A DNA stretch of 64,000 nucleotides. It comes from Liquidambar formosana (lineage: Eukaryota; Streptophyta; Magnoliopsida; Saxifragales; Altingiaceae). Below the pieces are notes generated by a model. It saw only the letters and a program-made list of their open reading frames with translations. It did not search any database and was not told the DNA's origin. The position numbers were made by a program, and so were the translations under genes. The stretch spans positions 32,647,478 to 32,711,477 of the forward strand of contig CM077833.1 of assembly GCA_039720395.1 (NCBI GenBank), given 5' to 3'. The first letter of the stretch is position 1. Each line of letters opens with the position of its first letter. Positions 36,501 to 49,270 of the stretch are shown in pieces.

Positions 36501-38336
36501 GAAGCCACAGTAATAAATTCAACAGCACCAATCCTCCAAAAAAAAACAAGCAACTAATTGAGCACTGTAAACCTAAGAATGAAATTACAGTTATTGATTA
36601 TCCATACTATTTTTTACACCATTAAATATTCATCATTTTTGACCAGTTTCACATGACACAAATTTGGGTTAGGAATATCTTAACTATCAATAAGTAGACA
36701 TAATAAATATATTTTTTGATAAGGACATAATAAATATATTTATAACCTAAAAATGAGGAATTGATAAATAAAGAGAAATTCCTCACCGTGGACTATCTTG
36801 GGGTTCATCCAAGAAATCTAGGAGAAGCCTTTGGTTAGTAATCTTCCCACCAAATTCCTTTCCTGCGTCATTTAATCCGTAATCATGGTCATCCCATGTG
36901 CCAATCACCTACAACATTCATACACTACTAGGTTGAACAATTTTATTCAATCAGATAAATGAACAATTAATTAACAGGCTTTTAAAGTGAAGCACCTTCG
37001 TACTCTGTCGAAGACGAGAATAACCAGGATTATTCTTAGCCCTCTTATATCTGGATTGCATTTCCTGCTCAGAGGCAGGTATAAACCTTGGAACATTTTT
37101 CCATGGCCCAATCGTCCTTTCCTTTCCAAATAATTTAAAAGGCTGCCTAATGTCACCATAAATGTTGTCGCCCAGCCAAATAAAAATTTGGGGATCAAAG
37201 TCGGTTATTGCATTCCAGATGAGCTGCAAACCAGCACAAGCTTTAAGTTATCTTGGTCGAAATATTTTTCAACTAAGAAGGTCATCATGACACTGTTATA
37301 AAGATCGAACACACAAAAAGCATAAGATAGCCACATAGATGGTGAATAAAACTGACTAATGTATTATAACCACTGACGCAATCTGTGGAGTGTGGAAGGA
37401 GAGGGTTGAAAATCCAGTTACCCCTAATGTATACATGACCTAAGAAGCATGAATCAACCAGAGAATTGAACATGTGCAGTGGATAGTGAATCAAGTAAGA
37501 GAATTGAGAAGTCCACCGACAATGGGCGGGTAGCCAATGCAATCAAAAATAAAAATAAAAATACAATTGAGAAGTCCAGTAATGATTGAGAAGATTTAAA
37601 AACAGAGTACGGGCAGTACATCATTGTGGTTGGGGCAATGAGGATGCAGAGGCGGTGAGGCACATCAATGGCTGGTTGAAATCTAATTCAACACCCACTC
37701 AAATCTTTGGCCTAGAGAACGTGAAATGGTGATGGAAAGACGCTTGTCAAGTAGAGAGCTGGGACAAAATGCTTTGTGCAGTCAATAGATGGCATATGTA
37801 ATTGGAGATTTGATGAATAAGACGGAATAAATGTTAGCCATCTCTACACATTTCAAGTATTATCGGAGAATGAACTTGATAAGTCTTTCTTTCATTCAAT
37901 TTAATTGGTAAGCAAAATGCTACTCTTTTGGGTTTTTTTTTTCATGAATCTTAACAGCTCAACAATCATATTATACTCCCATGTAAAATAAAATACAAGA
38001 CCTAAACACAGTCTGGATGGACTTGGGCCTAGCTAGAGGCAACGATCCCCATTCATAATAATTTTATGGTTTACAAATTCAATTGAATGGCAGGTGAAAA
38101 TAATAAGAAGAAGAAGAAGAAAGGAGGGACCCAAAATATCAGGTATTTCAAAAGGGAGATGGGAAAGAAATGAAGCCCTAAACCTGGGGAGCGCTCTGGT
38201 TGGCGCATGATCCGAATGCAATTCGAGTTACAAGGGGTTCATCGGAAGCGCTGCATGCAAATATAACGAGTGAGGTTATAAGGAGTCCGACGACTGCCAA
38301 CCGCCTCAACGCCACCACCGCTACGCTGCTCCCCAT
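33543..38336 (-). CDS. PhoD-like metallophosphatase with signal peptide and C-terminal membrane anchor
   Basis: Predicted metal-dependent phosphomonoesterase/phosphodiesterase of the alkaline phosphatase D superfamily, entering the secretory pathway. Exons on the minus strand: 38336–38184, 37223–36996, 36908–36787, 36490–36430, 36178–36038, 35400–35293, 35138–34910, 34800–34549, 33625–33543; every phase agrees, giving 458 residues. Residues 1–30 are a signal peptide (hydrophobic VVGLLITSLVIFACSA). Metallophosphatase motifs follow: RIAFGSCANQ, FIWLGDNIYGD (metal ligands D and N), VIGTWDDHDYG, VILLDTRYHRD and FFISGDVHFGEI. The last exon adds LAILLLGLIGLTYAAISVS followed by a short basic tail, making a two-part C-terminal hydrophobic segment with ILFFCTLA, so it is probably a type I anchored enzyme. 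If the final intron is retained, translation stops at 34541 with a shorter tail. The substrate is unknown. Confidence 0.93.
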
Positions 38337-40155
38337 TCCGTTCCCCAGACCCACCCACGACGCGCTTACTTATATTGTGCAAATGCAAATGGTATCAGAA
38401 TCTCCAATTCTTTTTTAAAAAGGGACAGGTAAGGGTAGTACTACAAGAAGCTTCGTCCTCACTGTGTCTCGTTTAAGCGGAAAGGGGCGTTGGGTGCACT
38501 GAAAATGGCGCGCTCATTTCCTTTAGAGTGAAAGAACAGGGAGGTCACCCGTCCGTCGTCCGTGTCTATCGCTGGGCTGCTCGACTCCGCCTGTAAATGA
38601 TTCCTTTCATCCTTTTTTCCCATTTACATTCCCACTCATATTCCTGCCGGTACGTAAGAAGCACGCTACTTTCCCCAAAATAACCGAATATCTTTATCTT
38701 AGAGCATCATTCTCTGCACTTATAATGTGTAGCAGTGTAGGTAGTTGCCCTTAAAGGTGACCTTTCGCATCTTCGCGAGTGCTCTGACCAATGTGGCAAT
38801 GTCTCTGCCGAGTGCCCTAATGGTATGTCTCACCTCAATTTAGTTATGAAATTTGTTAAGGTCTTCATTTTAAATTTTATTTCCTTTTTTTTCATTTTTT
38901 GATTTTGTTAGGGTGTCCTTGTGCTCATTCTTACTTTTTGGCAAAAAAAAAAAAAAAAAAACTAATCCTTGCCCGTATGATGTGCGTGTGTATTTACATG
39001 AATCCGACTTCGGCATTGGATCCAAACTCTGAAAATAGACTATAAATAAGATGGAAGGATAATATGGGAAATGGATGAAGTCACAGAACCACTCAATAAT
39101 ATGACTGAATAAAGATAATGAAGTAGCACATGAAATTGATAAACACGTCACACTCCAAAAGCCTAAACGACATGAAAACCTACTTATATATCACTCTCAA
39201 CATCACAAAGCCTACCCAATATGAACAAGGTCTTGATGAAAAATATGCATTTTAAAAAAGGATTAAGGAGGCAAAGTTTCCCAACATAATAATCTTAAAA
39301 GTTATTTATTTATTTTTCAAATTTAGGAGAGTTTTATAAAATTTAAGGGGACAAGTTCGTGTAATTTATTATCTGAACACGACTTGTTTACTAATTGAGT
39401 AAGTTTTTCTAACCTGAACATGTCCTGATTATTAAACAGCTGACACTATAACTTGTTTAATAATTAGTAGGTCACATGCCATGTTTACACAATTGACTTG
39501 AAAACATGACATGTGTATAACCCATTGAACCTAAAATTAACGTATTTACTTATTTATTATTTATCCTATTCAAATATTCAAGTGAAAAAAATGGGGTATC
39601 AAAATTTTCTATTTACAATAAATTGATAAATAGGAATTTATAATAATTTGATAATCTAACTTATAAGCATAATTTTAAATTAAAACATTGCATTTCACAT
39701 ATCTTATGTCTTCGTCCTCTAATTTTTATTATTTTAATGGCTACAATACAAGTCAAAACAGGTTATATGAGTTGACTTGAAAACCACCTGTTTGTTACAT
39801 AAATTATATGAATTAACGTAATTTTGATCCAAACACTGATTATAATAAACTTAAACCCACTAATTTAGTGTTGGATTCGACTAGTATTTGCGAATAGCAC
39901 AGGACTTTGGCTACTCCAGGGTGTACAATGATGGAAGTATGAAACCCAAGGGAAACCACACGAGCCAAGCTGGCTAGTGGCTACCCCGCGACCACTATAA
40001 AATCCACATTGCCAAGCCACACAACAAGAAAAGAGGGCCCATTGAAGATGTGTTCTTATCCGAGGGGCGAGGACAGAGGGCCGCCAATCTCACACATTTT
40101 TATTTATTTGGCAATCGGTGGCTAATAATAATAATAATAATAATCGTAATAATAA

Positions 40156-41104
40156 GGGTAAATTACGGTAAGATTCTCTTTAGTATCTAATAATTACAGA
40201 TAAACTCTTTCATGTTTCTAAAATAACATTAACACCTCTTACTTTATAAAATAACCCACACTGAGACTCCTTCCCTCTAACAGTCATCCATTGGTCTGTT
40301 AAAAAAAAGTGATATCATACTTGATTTTTTAAAAATAATTTAACTACCTTTATTGGATGAAAACTCTCATATTAAATGCATATAACTTATTAGTCCAACA
40401 CACTCATCTAGGATAGTATAAATTTTTTTTTTTTTTTTTTGTTGATAAACAAATAAAATATATATATATATATATATAAGAAAAATGCTAAAAAACTTAA
40501 ATTTTTTGTCCAACTAGTGTGGCATATGTCAAATTTTCTCATTAGAGAAGCTAAAGTTTTTATTAATTTGCCAAAAAAAAAATTTATTTGCCAATTGCCA
40601 CTTCATTTGAGTAAGTAGATTTTGGTAAAAAATGATTGGGCTATATAGCATTACTCATTTATAGAAATAAATTAAAAGAATAACTACCATGGGAAAAGAG
40701 CAAAAAAAAAATTATGAAAATAAGAAAATATGGGGTGAAAATAAAATTAAACGAGGACAAAATGAGAAAATTTGTATGTAAAAAAAAAATAAGGTGAAAA
40801 AAAAAAAATATATATATATATAATCCTTTTATTATCAAGTGCATCTAATACAATTTTGTATCGAGTGCACTCTAAAACTTTAATGTGCGACTTGTATTTG
40901 GCCAAACCAACTGTTAAATTAAATTTGATTCATATGTTAGTCATACATGCCAAAAATAAAGTTGATAAAAGATTAAGAGTTGTTTCATTTGAAATGTTTA
41001 TAAATGAACAATTGTTATTGATTAAAAAATACACGTTTTTAATCGAATAACAATTAATCTCTGATCAACTTGCTTTTTGACATAGAATGTCTACATAAAA
41101 AGGC

Positions 41105-41143
<39 letters not shown>

Positions 41144-41538
41144 GTTGTTCAAATGTGGAATATCCCATGCATGGTCAAAGCTATGTGTGTGTGTGTGTGT
41201 GTGTGTGTAAAGAATGTAATAAATTTAAAGAGCCAAAAATATTTTAAGACTGGCCAAATTTATGATTAATAAAAAAAATATGTGTAAATTAAAATGTAAA
41301 AAAAAGGTAAGGCAAGTTAACCTCGAATCTTATTGGCTCTGTCTTTGAGTGCATGTAATGGAGGATATAAATTAGGGAGAACTCGAGTCATTTAAGAAGG
41401 TTAAGTGGTGCGTTTTATATATAGGGCATTTGTATCATTTTATAAGTATTATTAACGCTTTTCAATCAACTATTCCAAAAATGAAAAAGGTGAATCTATA
41501 ATTGTCATAAACTAAAGGGGTGCAAGTATAATTTAACC
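40156..41538. mobile_element. Probable non-autonomous MULE-like element, 1.4 kb
   Basis: The left end gggtaaattacggtaag and the reverse complement of the right end, ggttaaattatacttgc, start inverted repeats that remain alignable for about 60 bp (shared ctttagt..., aattacagat / aattatagat). The element is inserted in an AAT/TAA microsatellite, so the target duplication cannot be read. The ends resemble those of the 52870–53113 MITE. The interior has no transposase. (TA)n at 41108–41140 and (GT)n at 41186–41208 are internal. Confidence 0.5.
41108..41208 (+). repeat. (TA)n and (GT)n microsatellites
   Basis: A TA tract of about 30 bp at 41110–41140 and a GT tract at 41186–41208, about 50 bp apart, lie inside the putative MULE-like element. 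Confidence 0.85.
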
Positions 41539-41606
41539 AATAATAATAATAATGATACTCCTAATAATTAGAGCTAAAATCGGAGGAGTTGGGAAGTTGG
41601 AAAGTC

Positions 41607-44600
41607 ATGATGCAAACCTCAGTGTGGTTAGCTGCAAAACCCATCTCCTTCTCCCCTCTGCCTCCGACTCCGACTCCGACTCCGATTCGCGTAAAATCGC
41701 TATACACCCCGTCCAGACACGCCCCCGATTCCAACTCCATGGCCGCCAATGCTCCTAAATGGGCTCAGAAGACCATCACTCTTCCTCCCCAGAGGAGAGG
41801 CTGTCATCTAGTCACCCCTCAGGTTTTTTTTTTTTTTTTGGTTTGATAATCTCTTTCTTTTACGAGTTTTTGTACAATTCGTTCGCTTTTCCCTTCCCTG
41901 AAATTTATTTGCATATTTCGCACTACTGCTGCCTGTCATCTCGTCACACCATATGTCGTCTTTATTGGGTTTTCTATTGATATGATATCATCGGAATTTT
42001 ATTTCTTTTATTATTATTATTTTCTTCCTCAAACTGAGAGTCTTGGAAACAACATGATGTGGGAGTTTGTGAAGGTGTCTGTCTCTGCCTTCCAATGGCT
42101 AATTTTTTTTAGCTATACCACTAGTACCAAACAAACAAAAGGACCAACTTTGTTAAATAACCAAACCCCCATTGCATCTTTCTTTCCATATTTATCTGTG
42201 AAATTATAGACTGATTATCCATCTCCCCAATATAAAATATGATTGGAGTAAAAGGGGTATGCCAATCGATTTATGGCTTGCATCAATATCCTGAATTCTT
42301 GTCTCTGTATTTTTCTTCCTTCGTATTGGATTCCCCAACTTTTAGCTTGCCTAGACAGATCAAGATTTATTGCTTTTAGGTTGTGCTCTCTTTTTGTATC
42401 CGCTTCACAATATCCATTATAGATTGTCTCTTTTTTAGTTTTTTGTATCTGCTTCACAATACAGTTAAACCCCACTTGATATCTAAATTTAATACCCACC
42501 ACCCCCCTCCCCCAAATAAATAAATAAAAAAAGAAAAAAAAAGAGAGAGGAGAAATGTAGAAGGTCGAGCAGCTTGTACCATCTTGATAGATGGAGTTTA
42601 TAAGACTTCTAGAATTGTATATCCTCTGCAAGTCCACTCTTCTTCAGTCTTCCTATTTAGAGTAAGCATAAAATCAGCATGCCAATTGTTGGCTTTTACT
42701 GCTTCTTCAAGTGGGGACATATTCCCTCGCATGGGATCATGTCATGCTGTTTCCCCATCTATGAAATTGATCACCTCCAGGGTTGTTTTACTTCACATCA
42801 TCACCTAACGACCATAAAATGACATCCATGCATGAAATTATTTCTAGGGAAGCATTTTGGGCACTCGATAACTGTCTACAACTGATTTTTTGGTGCTCTA
42901 TTAACTCATTTTAATAACTGATGATTTCTACATCAGATATTGAAGGAAATTGGGGAGGACTTATCAGGATTCAAATGTGGCCTTGCTCATCTTTTTCGTA
43001 AGTGATGAGACCCTATTCCACTATCAAAATTCTCTTCATGTTTAATGCGAAATGATATTGCCTTACCAATTGAATCTCTCTCTTTCTCAAAAATTATAAT
43101 TAAATAATAAAATAAAAATTCCAGTGCAGCACACAAGTGCTTCTCTTACTATAAATGAGAATTACGACTCAGACGTTCGTGATGATACTGAGACATTTCT
43201 CAACAGAGTAGTTCCAGAGGTTAGTTTGTTTACTCATATTTGATTTAGAAGCATAATTAAATTGATAGAAAGGGTTTTTAATTGGTGCTTGAATATATTT
43301 TTCCAGGGGAGATCGGCACCCTGGAAGCATACAATGGAAGGTTAGTGTGGGGTTCATTTGTTTGAATTAGAGTATGGTTTTGATTTCTCATTATGTGGAT
43401 TTTTCGCAATTTAAATCTTTTTTATTTTTTATTTTAATTTATTTTTTGTTTACTTGAGGCCTAGAGTATTTCCAACCTTGTTTTTGTTTGCTAATTTCAT
43501 GGTGCTTACCTGCATGAGCAGGATCTGACATCCAAGTTTGTTTGTTTGTTTGTTTTTTTTTTTTTTTTTTTTTGTCTCCTATGAATCATTGCGGTGGGCT
43601 GTACTAATTGGAAACTTGAGATAAATATTGTTGAAGTACTGTTTGTCATGAACAAAGTGAATCTAAATTGTTGGAATAATAAATCAATCTGATGTCCCGC
43701 CCTTGGACGCCTTTTTACTGTTCTGTAAAATAATCTTAAACTATTATAGTAAAGAATTATCAAGGGAAATGTTGATCATTTTATTTGACTTGAGCATATT
43801 AAGTTAATTTTTGCCCATGGTCTTTTAGGTGCACATTATGTGGGCTTGTTAATTGTTATGCTACTTGTAACTGTTTTCAAGTTGACTGAAAATTGATCCG
43901 CGGAATTTCGATATCCAAATTTCCTATTTGTTTACTAATTGAGATTGGGGTTAGTTGTCAAGCAATAAAGGGGAAGTCTAATTTTTTATTTATTAATTTC
44001 CTAATATAGGGCTGTCTTAAAATTGGGATTCCAAACAACACATATCCACTTCATGTGCATACCAAATCATCAAAGCCTAGGTTGCTGAATTGCAGTGATC
44101 CAGCGAAGAGAGCATAACAAGTCATATAACCAAAGTTCATCCTAGTTATTCATTCTCTCCTCTGTTTTTTATTCCTGTTATTGAATATTGTATGCATGCC
44201 TTTTCAAACACTTAAGTAGCAGTTCTTTACTAATTTACTTCTATTTATTATTTTTTCTACACCGAACCCTGTTTCCACTAGTTTTATTGGAGGTGATTTT
44301 AACAACACAGAGCATTTTCCTAGGAAACATTTTCATAATTTGAAGGTGATGAACTAGAACTCTCTTGTGATTTTTTTGATAAACCACTTTCCAATTTATT
44401 CCTTACCTGTATATATATGTATTGGTTTTACTCAATTCTGAATGCTATATAGAAGGACTTTAGCTATCTGTCTTCACTCCCACCAATCAGACATGATAAA
44501 ATGAATGTTAAATGACAAAGAGGTTGATTTTTAGATTTTAATGGAATGAAATTCTGGTTTCACATGAAATTTACTGTCTGATTTCGGTCATTTTTGAGTT

Positions 44601-45227
44601 TGTTTATGTGTTGATTTTTAATAGTTTATCTTTTGCAGGGCCTGATGACATGCCAGCACACATCAAATCGTCCATGTTTGGATGCACACTTACGTACGGA
44701 CATCTGATATTCTTAATTAGGACCGTTAGTTAACTTCAACGTTTCATTGCCAAATTGCCATTTACATGGTTGTAATTCCTGTGCAGGATTCCAATTACAA
44801 ACGGACAGCTTAACATGGGAACTTGGCAGGTATGTGACAATAGTTTTGTTCTTGAAATAGTCCTAGATTTCTAATGTTATAGAACTAGTTTTCAAATGGA
44901 TGATTTTTGTGATTCATTTTCATTTTTTAATAATTTTATATATTAGTATCAAATTGTCAACCCAGTTTGTGATGTTTTGCGCATTTATTTCAATTGAAAC
45001 ATGACTGTTTTGATCATGCTGTGGGGAGGAAGAAACTCTCTAACTACACTTCTTTCTAACTTTGCCCAACTTGTTTTCTTTTTGCTACTCGTGCAACTTG
45101 TTCATTTATGTCAAAGAAGTCTCAAGTAATTCCTTCTTTTACTTTTGTGCTTTAGGGGATATGGTTGTGCGAGCACCGTGACTCTGCTACTGCGCGGAAA
45201 GTTGTGGTCACCCTTAATGGGATATAA
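41607..45227 (+). CDS. YjbQ / UPF0047 family protein with N-terminal extension
   Basis: Homologue of bacterial YjbQ, a small trimeric beta-protein reported to have weak thiamine-phosphate-synthase-like activity; the plant role is unknown. Exons: 41607–41822, 42937–42997, 43125–43219, 43307–43340, 44639–44693, 44787–44829, 45156–45227; all phases agree, giving 191 residues. Core motifs: QHTSASLTINENYDSDVRDD with the conserved H-T-S-A-S-L and N-E-N, WKHTMEG, DDMPAHIKSSMFG and IPITNGQLNMGTWQGIWLCE. Ahead of the conserved core are about 50 residues rich in S/T/P/R with few acids (WLAAKPISFSPLPPTP...), a possible plastid or mitochondrial transit peptide. An internal Met (MAANAPKWAQ) could start a cytosolic form. 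A CCGACT repeat in the extension encodes a Pro-Thr run. Divergent from the PhoD-like gene and convergent with the CML gene. Confidence 0.92.
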
Positions 45228-46034
45228 GGTGGTAACATCAGTGGACTTTCTTTTTCTTTTATTTATGAAAAATGAAATCTTACTTTAGTATTGGATCAAA
45301 TATTTCTTTTACTTGTTAATGGGGCCTCATGTTATGCTGTGATTTTTCTGACTGGTTAATCTTGTTCTATCATTACGTGGGTGTTATATTTACTTGTTTA
45401 GTTCAGAAAATTGGGAGTTTTGTGTTTGAAACATCTGAATAATGTCACAAGCTATTGGTTTTATGCCACTGCCTGGAGAAAGAAAATTGTAAATATGGTC
45501 AGGCTGATTTTTGGTCGTAAGATTGACCGGGCTTGAAAAACTTGACAAATTAAAACAGTTTTAAGTTCGGAGTTGCTCGGTCTCAAATCAAATGGCTATA
45601 GCACATTGTTATGGGAAAGTAATAATAAAGTATGAGGAAGAAAAAAAAACCTTTACATTGAATATTATCAAGTGAGAAACAAATTTTTCCTTTATAAATT
45701 GTCAATGTCCACCATTTTCTTAAACCACCTGGGGTAGTCATGGCAGGGTGTATATTCTCACTACTTTTTGGTGCGCTATTGTTGTGTTGAAATTTGTGGG
45801 TTCAAAGCTTTCAAAATTTTACATGTATGCGATGTGAGGGTCGTACCATACAACCATATGTGCAGCAGCGGTGTTGATGAGGTGGTATGAAAATTGTTAG
45901 AATCTTAAGGGGGCTTTAAGATCCATTGCACTCCTGGGTTGAGAATGAGCCGCATGGGTTTGGGATCCATGCCCCCTCTTTATTTTATTTGTATCCTCAT
46001 TTATTTTATTTTTTCAAGGTTTTTGAAAAAATAT

Positions 46035-46300
46035 AAAAGATTTTTATGAAAACTGCCATCTCGTCTACTAGAAAGTAGAAAACATTGTTTTGAATAATTT
46101 TATAAAATAATTTTTTTCCAAAATTTATAGTTTAAGTGGATTTTTTTGGTTAAAAATGGAACAGATTGTAAATAGTAAAAAAGTCTACTTAAATGATAAA
46201 TTTTGTAAAAAAAAATTTCTGTAAAATTGTTCAAAATAATGTTTTTCTAATAGATTATATGACTTACTTTTCATGAAAACTTTTTATAGTTTTCATGAAA
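46035..46300. repeat. Imperfect long inverted repeat (MITE-like foldback)
   Basis: The left arm includes tttttatgaaaac...aaaacattgttttgaataattttataaaa...ccaaaatttatagtttaagt. The right arm, read in reverse complement, gives matching segments in the same order (tttttcatgaaaac, aaacattattttgaacaattttac, acaaaatttatcatttaagt). The loop is short. No clear target duplication was seen, so the transposon class is open. Confidence 0.65.
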
Positions 46301-46639
46301 CCTATTTGGGAAGTTAAAAAATTGGATCAAACTAGGTCCAATCCATAAATGTTATCTAGTTTTTAAATAAATCAACTCATAGTTGATTCGACAAAAAAAA
46401 AAAAAAAAAAAATGTGTTTATGTTTTATTTTCAGAACAAAGCTGAACTATTTAGTAGGAAAAAAATACTTACAAAATAATGTGAAATCAAAATTGACTTA
46501 TCCTTGGTTAGTCAGGTTTTGAGGTTTGCCAAAAATCCCTTTGGAAATTAAAATTGGGGGGGAGGGGGGTTACAAATAAAATGAAAGGGTAGCAATAACT
46601 GCCCCGTTGAGATTGGGGTTCCATGGTTATTCCTTCTAC

Positions 46640-46775
46640 GGTATTGGCCCAAAATAAAGATAATGGGGAAGTCTGATACTAAGAGAACAAGGATTTGAAC
46701 TCAGAATTTTCAGTTTTTAAATTATTGCCTTTCCGTTCGTTATGTGAGCTATCCTCACAAGTATATGGGATGGCG
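46640..46775 (-). mobile_element. Possible tRNA-derived SINE remnant
   Basis: On the minus strand, ggatagctcacataacg resembles a pol III A box and gagttcaaatcct fits the B-box consensus GWTCRANNC about 45 nt later. The two are in the order and near the spacing of tRNA-derived SINEs. There is no clear A-tail or duplication, so this could be chance. Confidence 0.25.
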
Positions 46776-47224
46776 TCGCCATAGGTGGTAACAGGGATTG
46801 CAGCCTACTTTTGGATAATTGAAGAAAAGCTTGCCGGTTTGCCATAACTGCGCGCTCACCGCTAACCCTAGTAGAAGAATAAATTAAATAATAAAAAATA
46901 TGTTTCCTGGATGGATGGTCTGATGATGCTCATGTGTTGATCAGTTGATGCGCTAGAAACCACATTAATAGGAGGGAAAAAAAAATAATAATAGAGATAA
47001 AAATTAAAGATTAATAACACTACTCAACTAATTATGCATTAGGTTAATGAAATTGATTGATAACTTTTGTATTCCCTTCTATATATATATATATAATTAT
47101 TATTTATTAACAACTTTAGCACTTTCTCCTATCTAATTTATTTACAGAAGTAATTAGATGAATGGAAAGAATGTGGAATAAAATAGGACAAATTAAAAGT
47201 GATCTATGCAGTAATGGGAGTTAG

Positions 47225-47803
47225 CTAGCGCATCATAGAGGCGAACTCGTCGAAGCTGAGCACACCGTCACCATTGAGATCGAACATGCGAATCATGGCC
47301 TTGCAATCGTCGATGGTCGTGGACTCTCCCAGTCGACTCAGCATCCTCTTCAAACTGGTTGGGGTGATGCAGCCGGACCCCTCCATCTCATACATCCCGA
47401 ATGCCTCTCTCAAGTCATTCTTCTCATCCTCCTCTCCGCTTGTCTCCATCAGTTTCTGGAATTCCTCCAACCCCAACAACCCATCTCCGTCCATGTCCGA
47501 CTCCCGCACCGCCGCTTCTGCCTCCTCCGGCGACAACTGCCCTCCCACGGTCCTCACACAAGACTCCAACTCCGCGGGAGAAATTTTGCCATCTCCGTTC
47601 TTGTCGAAGTAGCGGAACACCCTGTGGAGCTGGCCGTGTTCTGGTGCATCGGAAAGAGAAGGCTTGTCCGTGTGGGCCTTCCTGGGAGACAATTTCCGAC
47701 ACAGTCTTCCGAATGCAGATTTTGGAGATGACTCCCCATGTCTCTCTGGTGAAGTAGTGGTAGTAGATGATGAAGAAGAAATGGAAGCCTCAGCAGTTTT
47801 CAT
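47225..47803 (-). CDS. Calmodulin-like protein (CML), four EF-hands, one degenerate
   Basis: Intronless 192-residue calcium sensor. Residues 1–50 are a Ser/Thr-rich then basic extension (SPKSAFGRLCRKLSPRK) absent from calmodulin. EF-hand loops lie at residues 67–78 (DKNGDGKISPAE), 103–114 (DMDGDGLLGLEE), 139–150 (EMEGSGCITPTS) and 175–186 (DLNGDGVLSFDE). Loops 1, 2 and 4 keep the acidic ligands and the position-12 Glu. Loop 3 has Glu at positions 1 and 3 and Ser at position 12, so it probably does not bind calcium; this degenerate SGCIT loop is common in the CML37/38/41-like branch. No myristoylation (no MG start). The start ATG is the only Met ahead of the EF-hands. A TATA-like sequence lies about 130–140 bp upstream on the minus strand (near 47933–47945). 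Which CML number this corresponds to is not decidable here. Confidence 0.95.
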   Translation of the reverse strand: MKTAEASISSSSSTTTTSPERHGESSPKSAFGRLCRKLSPRKAHTDKPSLSDAPEHGQLHRVFRYFDKNGDGKISPAELESCVRTVGGQLSPEEAEAAVRESDMDGDGLLGLEEFQKLMETSGEEDEKNDLREAFGMYEMEGSGCITPTSLKRMLSRLGESTTIDDCKAMIRMFDLNGDGVLSFDEFASMMR

Positions 47804-48020
47804 GGTGAAACCCAGAATAGATAGAGCGCGATTCCTGGATCTCTAATTGTTAAAGAAAAAAAATATATATGTGAACTTGAAGAAATTATAAAAGATACAT
47901 TCACTAATGCAAATCTCTCTCCGTTTCTTGCACAATATATAGAGATAGAGATATAGATATAGATGCCAAGTAGAGATAAGGGAGGTATAGTGATTGGAAC
48001 TGACGTAAAAGTGATGGTGA

Positions 48021-48042
48021 ACTGTGTGTGTGTGTGTGTGTG
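48021..48042 (+). repeat. (GT)n microsatellite upstream of CML
   Basis: A GT dinucleotide run lies about 220 bp upstream of the CML start codon. Confidence 0.9.
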
Positions 48043-49082
48043 TTTGTGATATGGTTAGATGCCGATCCAGCAAATACGCGGTTTTAATATATTACCCTAC
48101 TATATATGCATCGGGTTTCGGGGGGTGCTTTGTACGTCGTTAGTCGGCCCAATCGCCAATTGTTTTGATTCAGAGGTTGCACCACTTCCCGGAAGCTTCA
48201 GGGCGACACAGAAACTCTTCATTTCCTCTCTCTGCTCCCTTCTCAGAAATTTCTTTCTTTCTATCTATACATTGTACACGTGCTGTGTCGTACAATTGTC
48301 GGTCACCGTCATATGAATAGTACCGTAATGTCGTCACGGAAGACCCAATCGAGTGCTATTAGCTCTTTGCCACCTCTACTCATTTATTTTATGCAATGTG
48401 TCCTATATATTTTTTTTAAAATATTACTTTGAAAACGTAAGCAAGCAAATGGGAGGATATGATACAAACATGTAGAACGCAAATATAAATTTTTAAATAT
48501 GTACTTACAATTATGTGGATATAAAAATGTAATTCTTCTTGTTTATTTAAACAAGAGATAAAATAAGTGGAAAGATAAAAGGAGCACTTCCACCTTTGGA
48601 TAGAGGCAAACAGTTTGCATGATTAGTTGGAAGATGAAATTCACGTGTTTGTCAGTGGACCACCAATAAAGAAATTTTGTCCTACCACTCACTTTAAAAA
48701 AAAAAAGAAAGAATTTGTTTTATGTCATATTTTAAATTCACAAGCATCACATGTGTAATACGCATCTTCTTCTTTGCAACCAAGATGTATATGATTATGC
48801 AAAACACGCGGAGCCATCCAATGTGATGATCTAATATTTTTAAAATTGTAAACCGTTCCTCCTATTGTCCACCTTTTTGAGTGAGTTGGGACCAAGACTA
48901 AGTTGATCCCCTACTCATTAGCAGGATTTTTAACTTTCCTAAATAACAAATTAGAAACTATAAATGTGTTTTTCTTAACATGATGCAAAGTAGGGTCTAT
49001 ACCTAGCTAGTTGGCATCCAGTTTGATGGCTTGATGCTACTTGAAGTTCTAAATTGACCATATATATATATATATATATATA

Positions 49083-49270
49083 GGAAGATCATCAGGTAAG
49101 CACGTATTGATATAAGTTATATTAATACTTGCATTGAAGGTTGTATTTTGTGTATGAGTGGGTCACGGGGTACATTGGGCCAATGCATAGGATACAACCT
49201 CCAATGTATGATACGATACTGATATAACTTATATCAACACATGCTGAGAAATTACCAAAGTGAACATAGT
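49083..49270. mobile_element. Palindromic MITE-like element, copy 1
   Basis: The left arm agcacgtattgatataagtt...ggttgtat (from about 49099) is mirrored by the right arm atacaacctcc...gatataacttatatcaac...atgct (ending about 49245). The outer arms extend towards a flanking TA microsatellite. It is related in sequence to the element at 50111–50300. A TA target preference would suggest a Tc1/mariner-type MITE, but the flanking TA repeats prevent proof. Confidence 0.65.

Larger units (their letters stand above)
38337..41606. other. Intergenic region between PhoD-like and YjbQ genes
   Basis: The divergent promoters lie at the two edges. The middle is very AT-rich, with an A-run at 38943–38960, scattered degenerate repeat-like sequence (39340–39880) and a probable 1.4-kb MULE-like element (40156–41538) containing TA and TG microsatellites. 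No gene was seen. Confidence 0.5.
45228..47224. other. Intergenic region between YjbQ and CML genes
   Basis: Convergent gap. It contains an imperfect 260-bp foldback (46035–46300), an A-run (46394–46412), a weak tRNA-derived SINE candidate (46640–46775, minus) and otherwise AT-rich sequence. No gene was seen. Confidence 0.5.

Noticed and set aside
47274..47846. Open frames on the plus strand across the CML gene.
   Set aside because: They overlap the clear EF-hand gene in antisense and are rich in Ser/Pro from reversed acidic codons.
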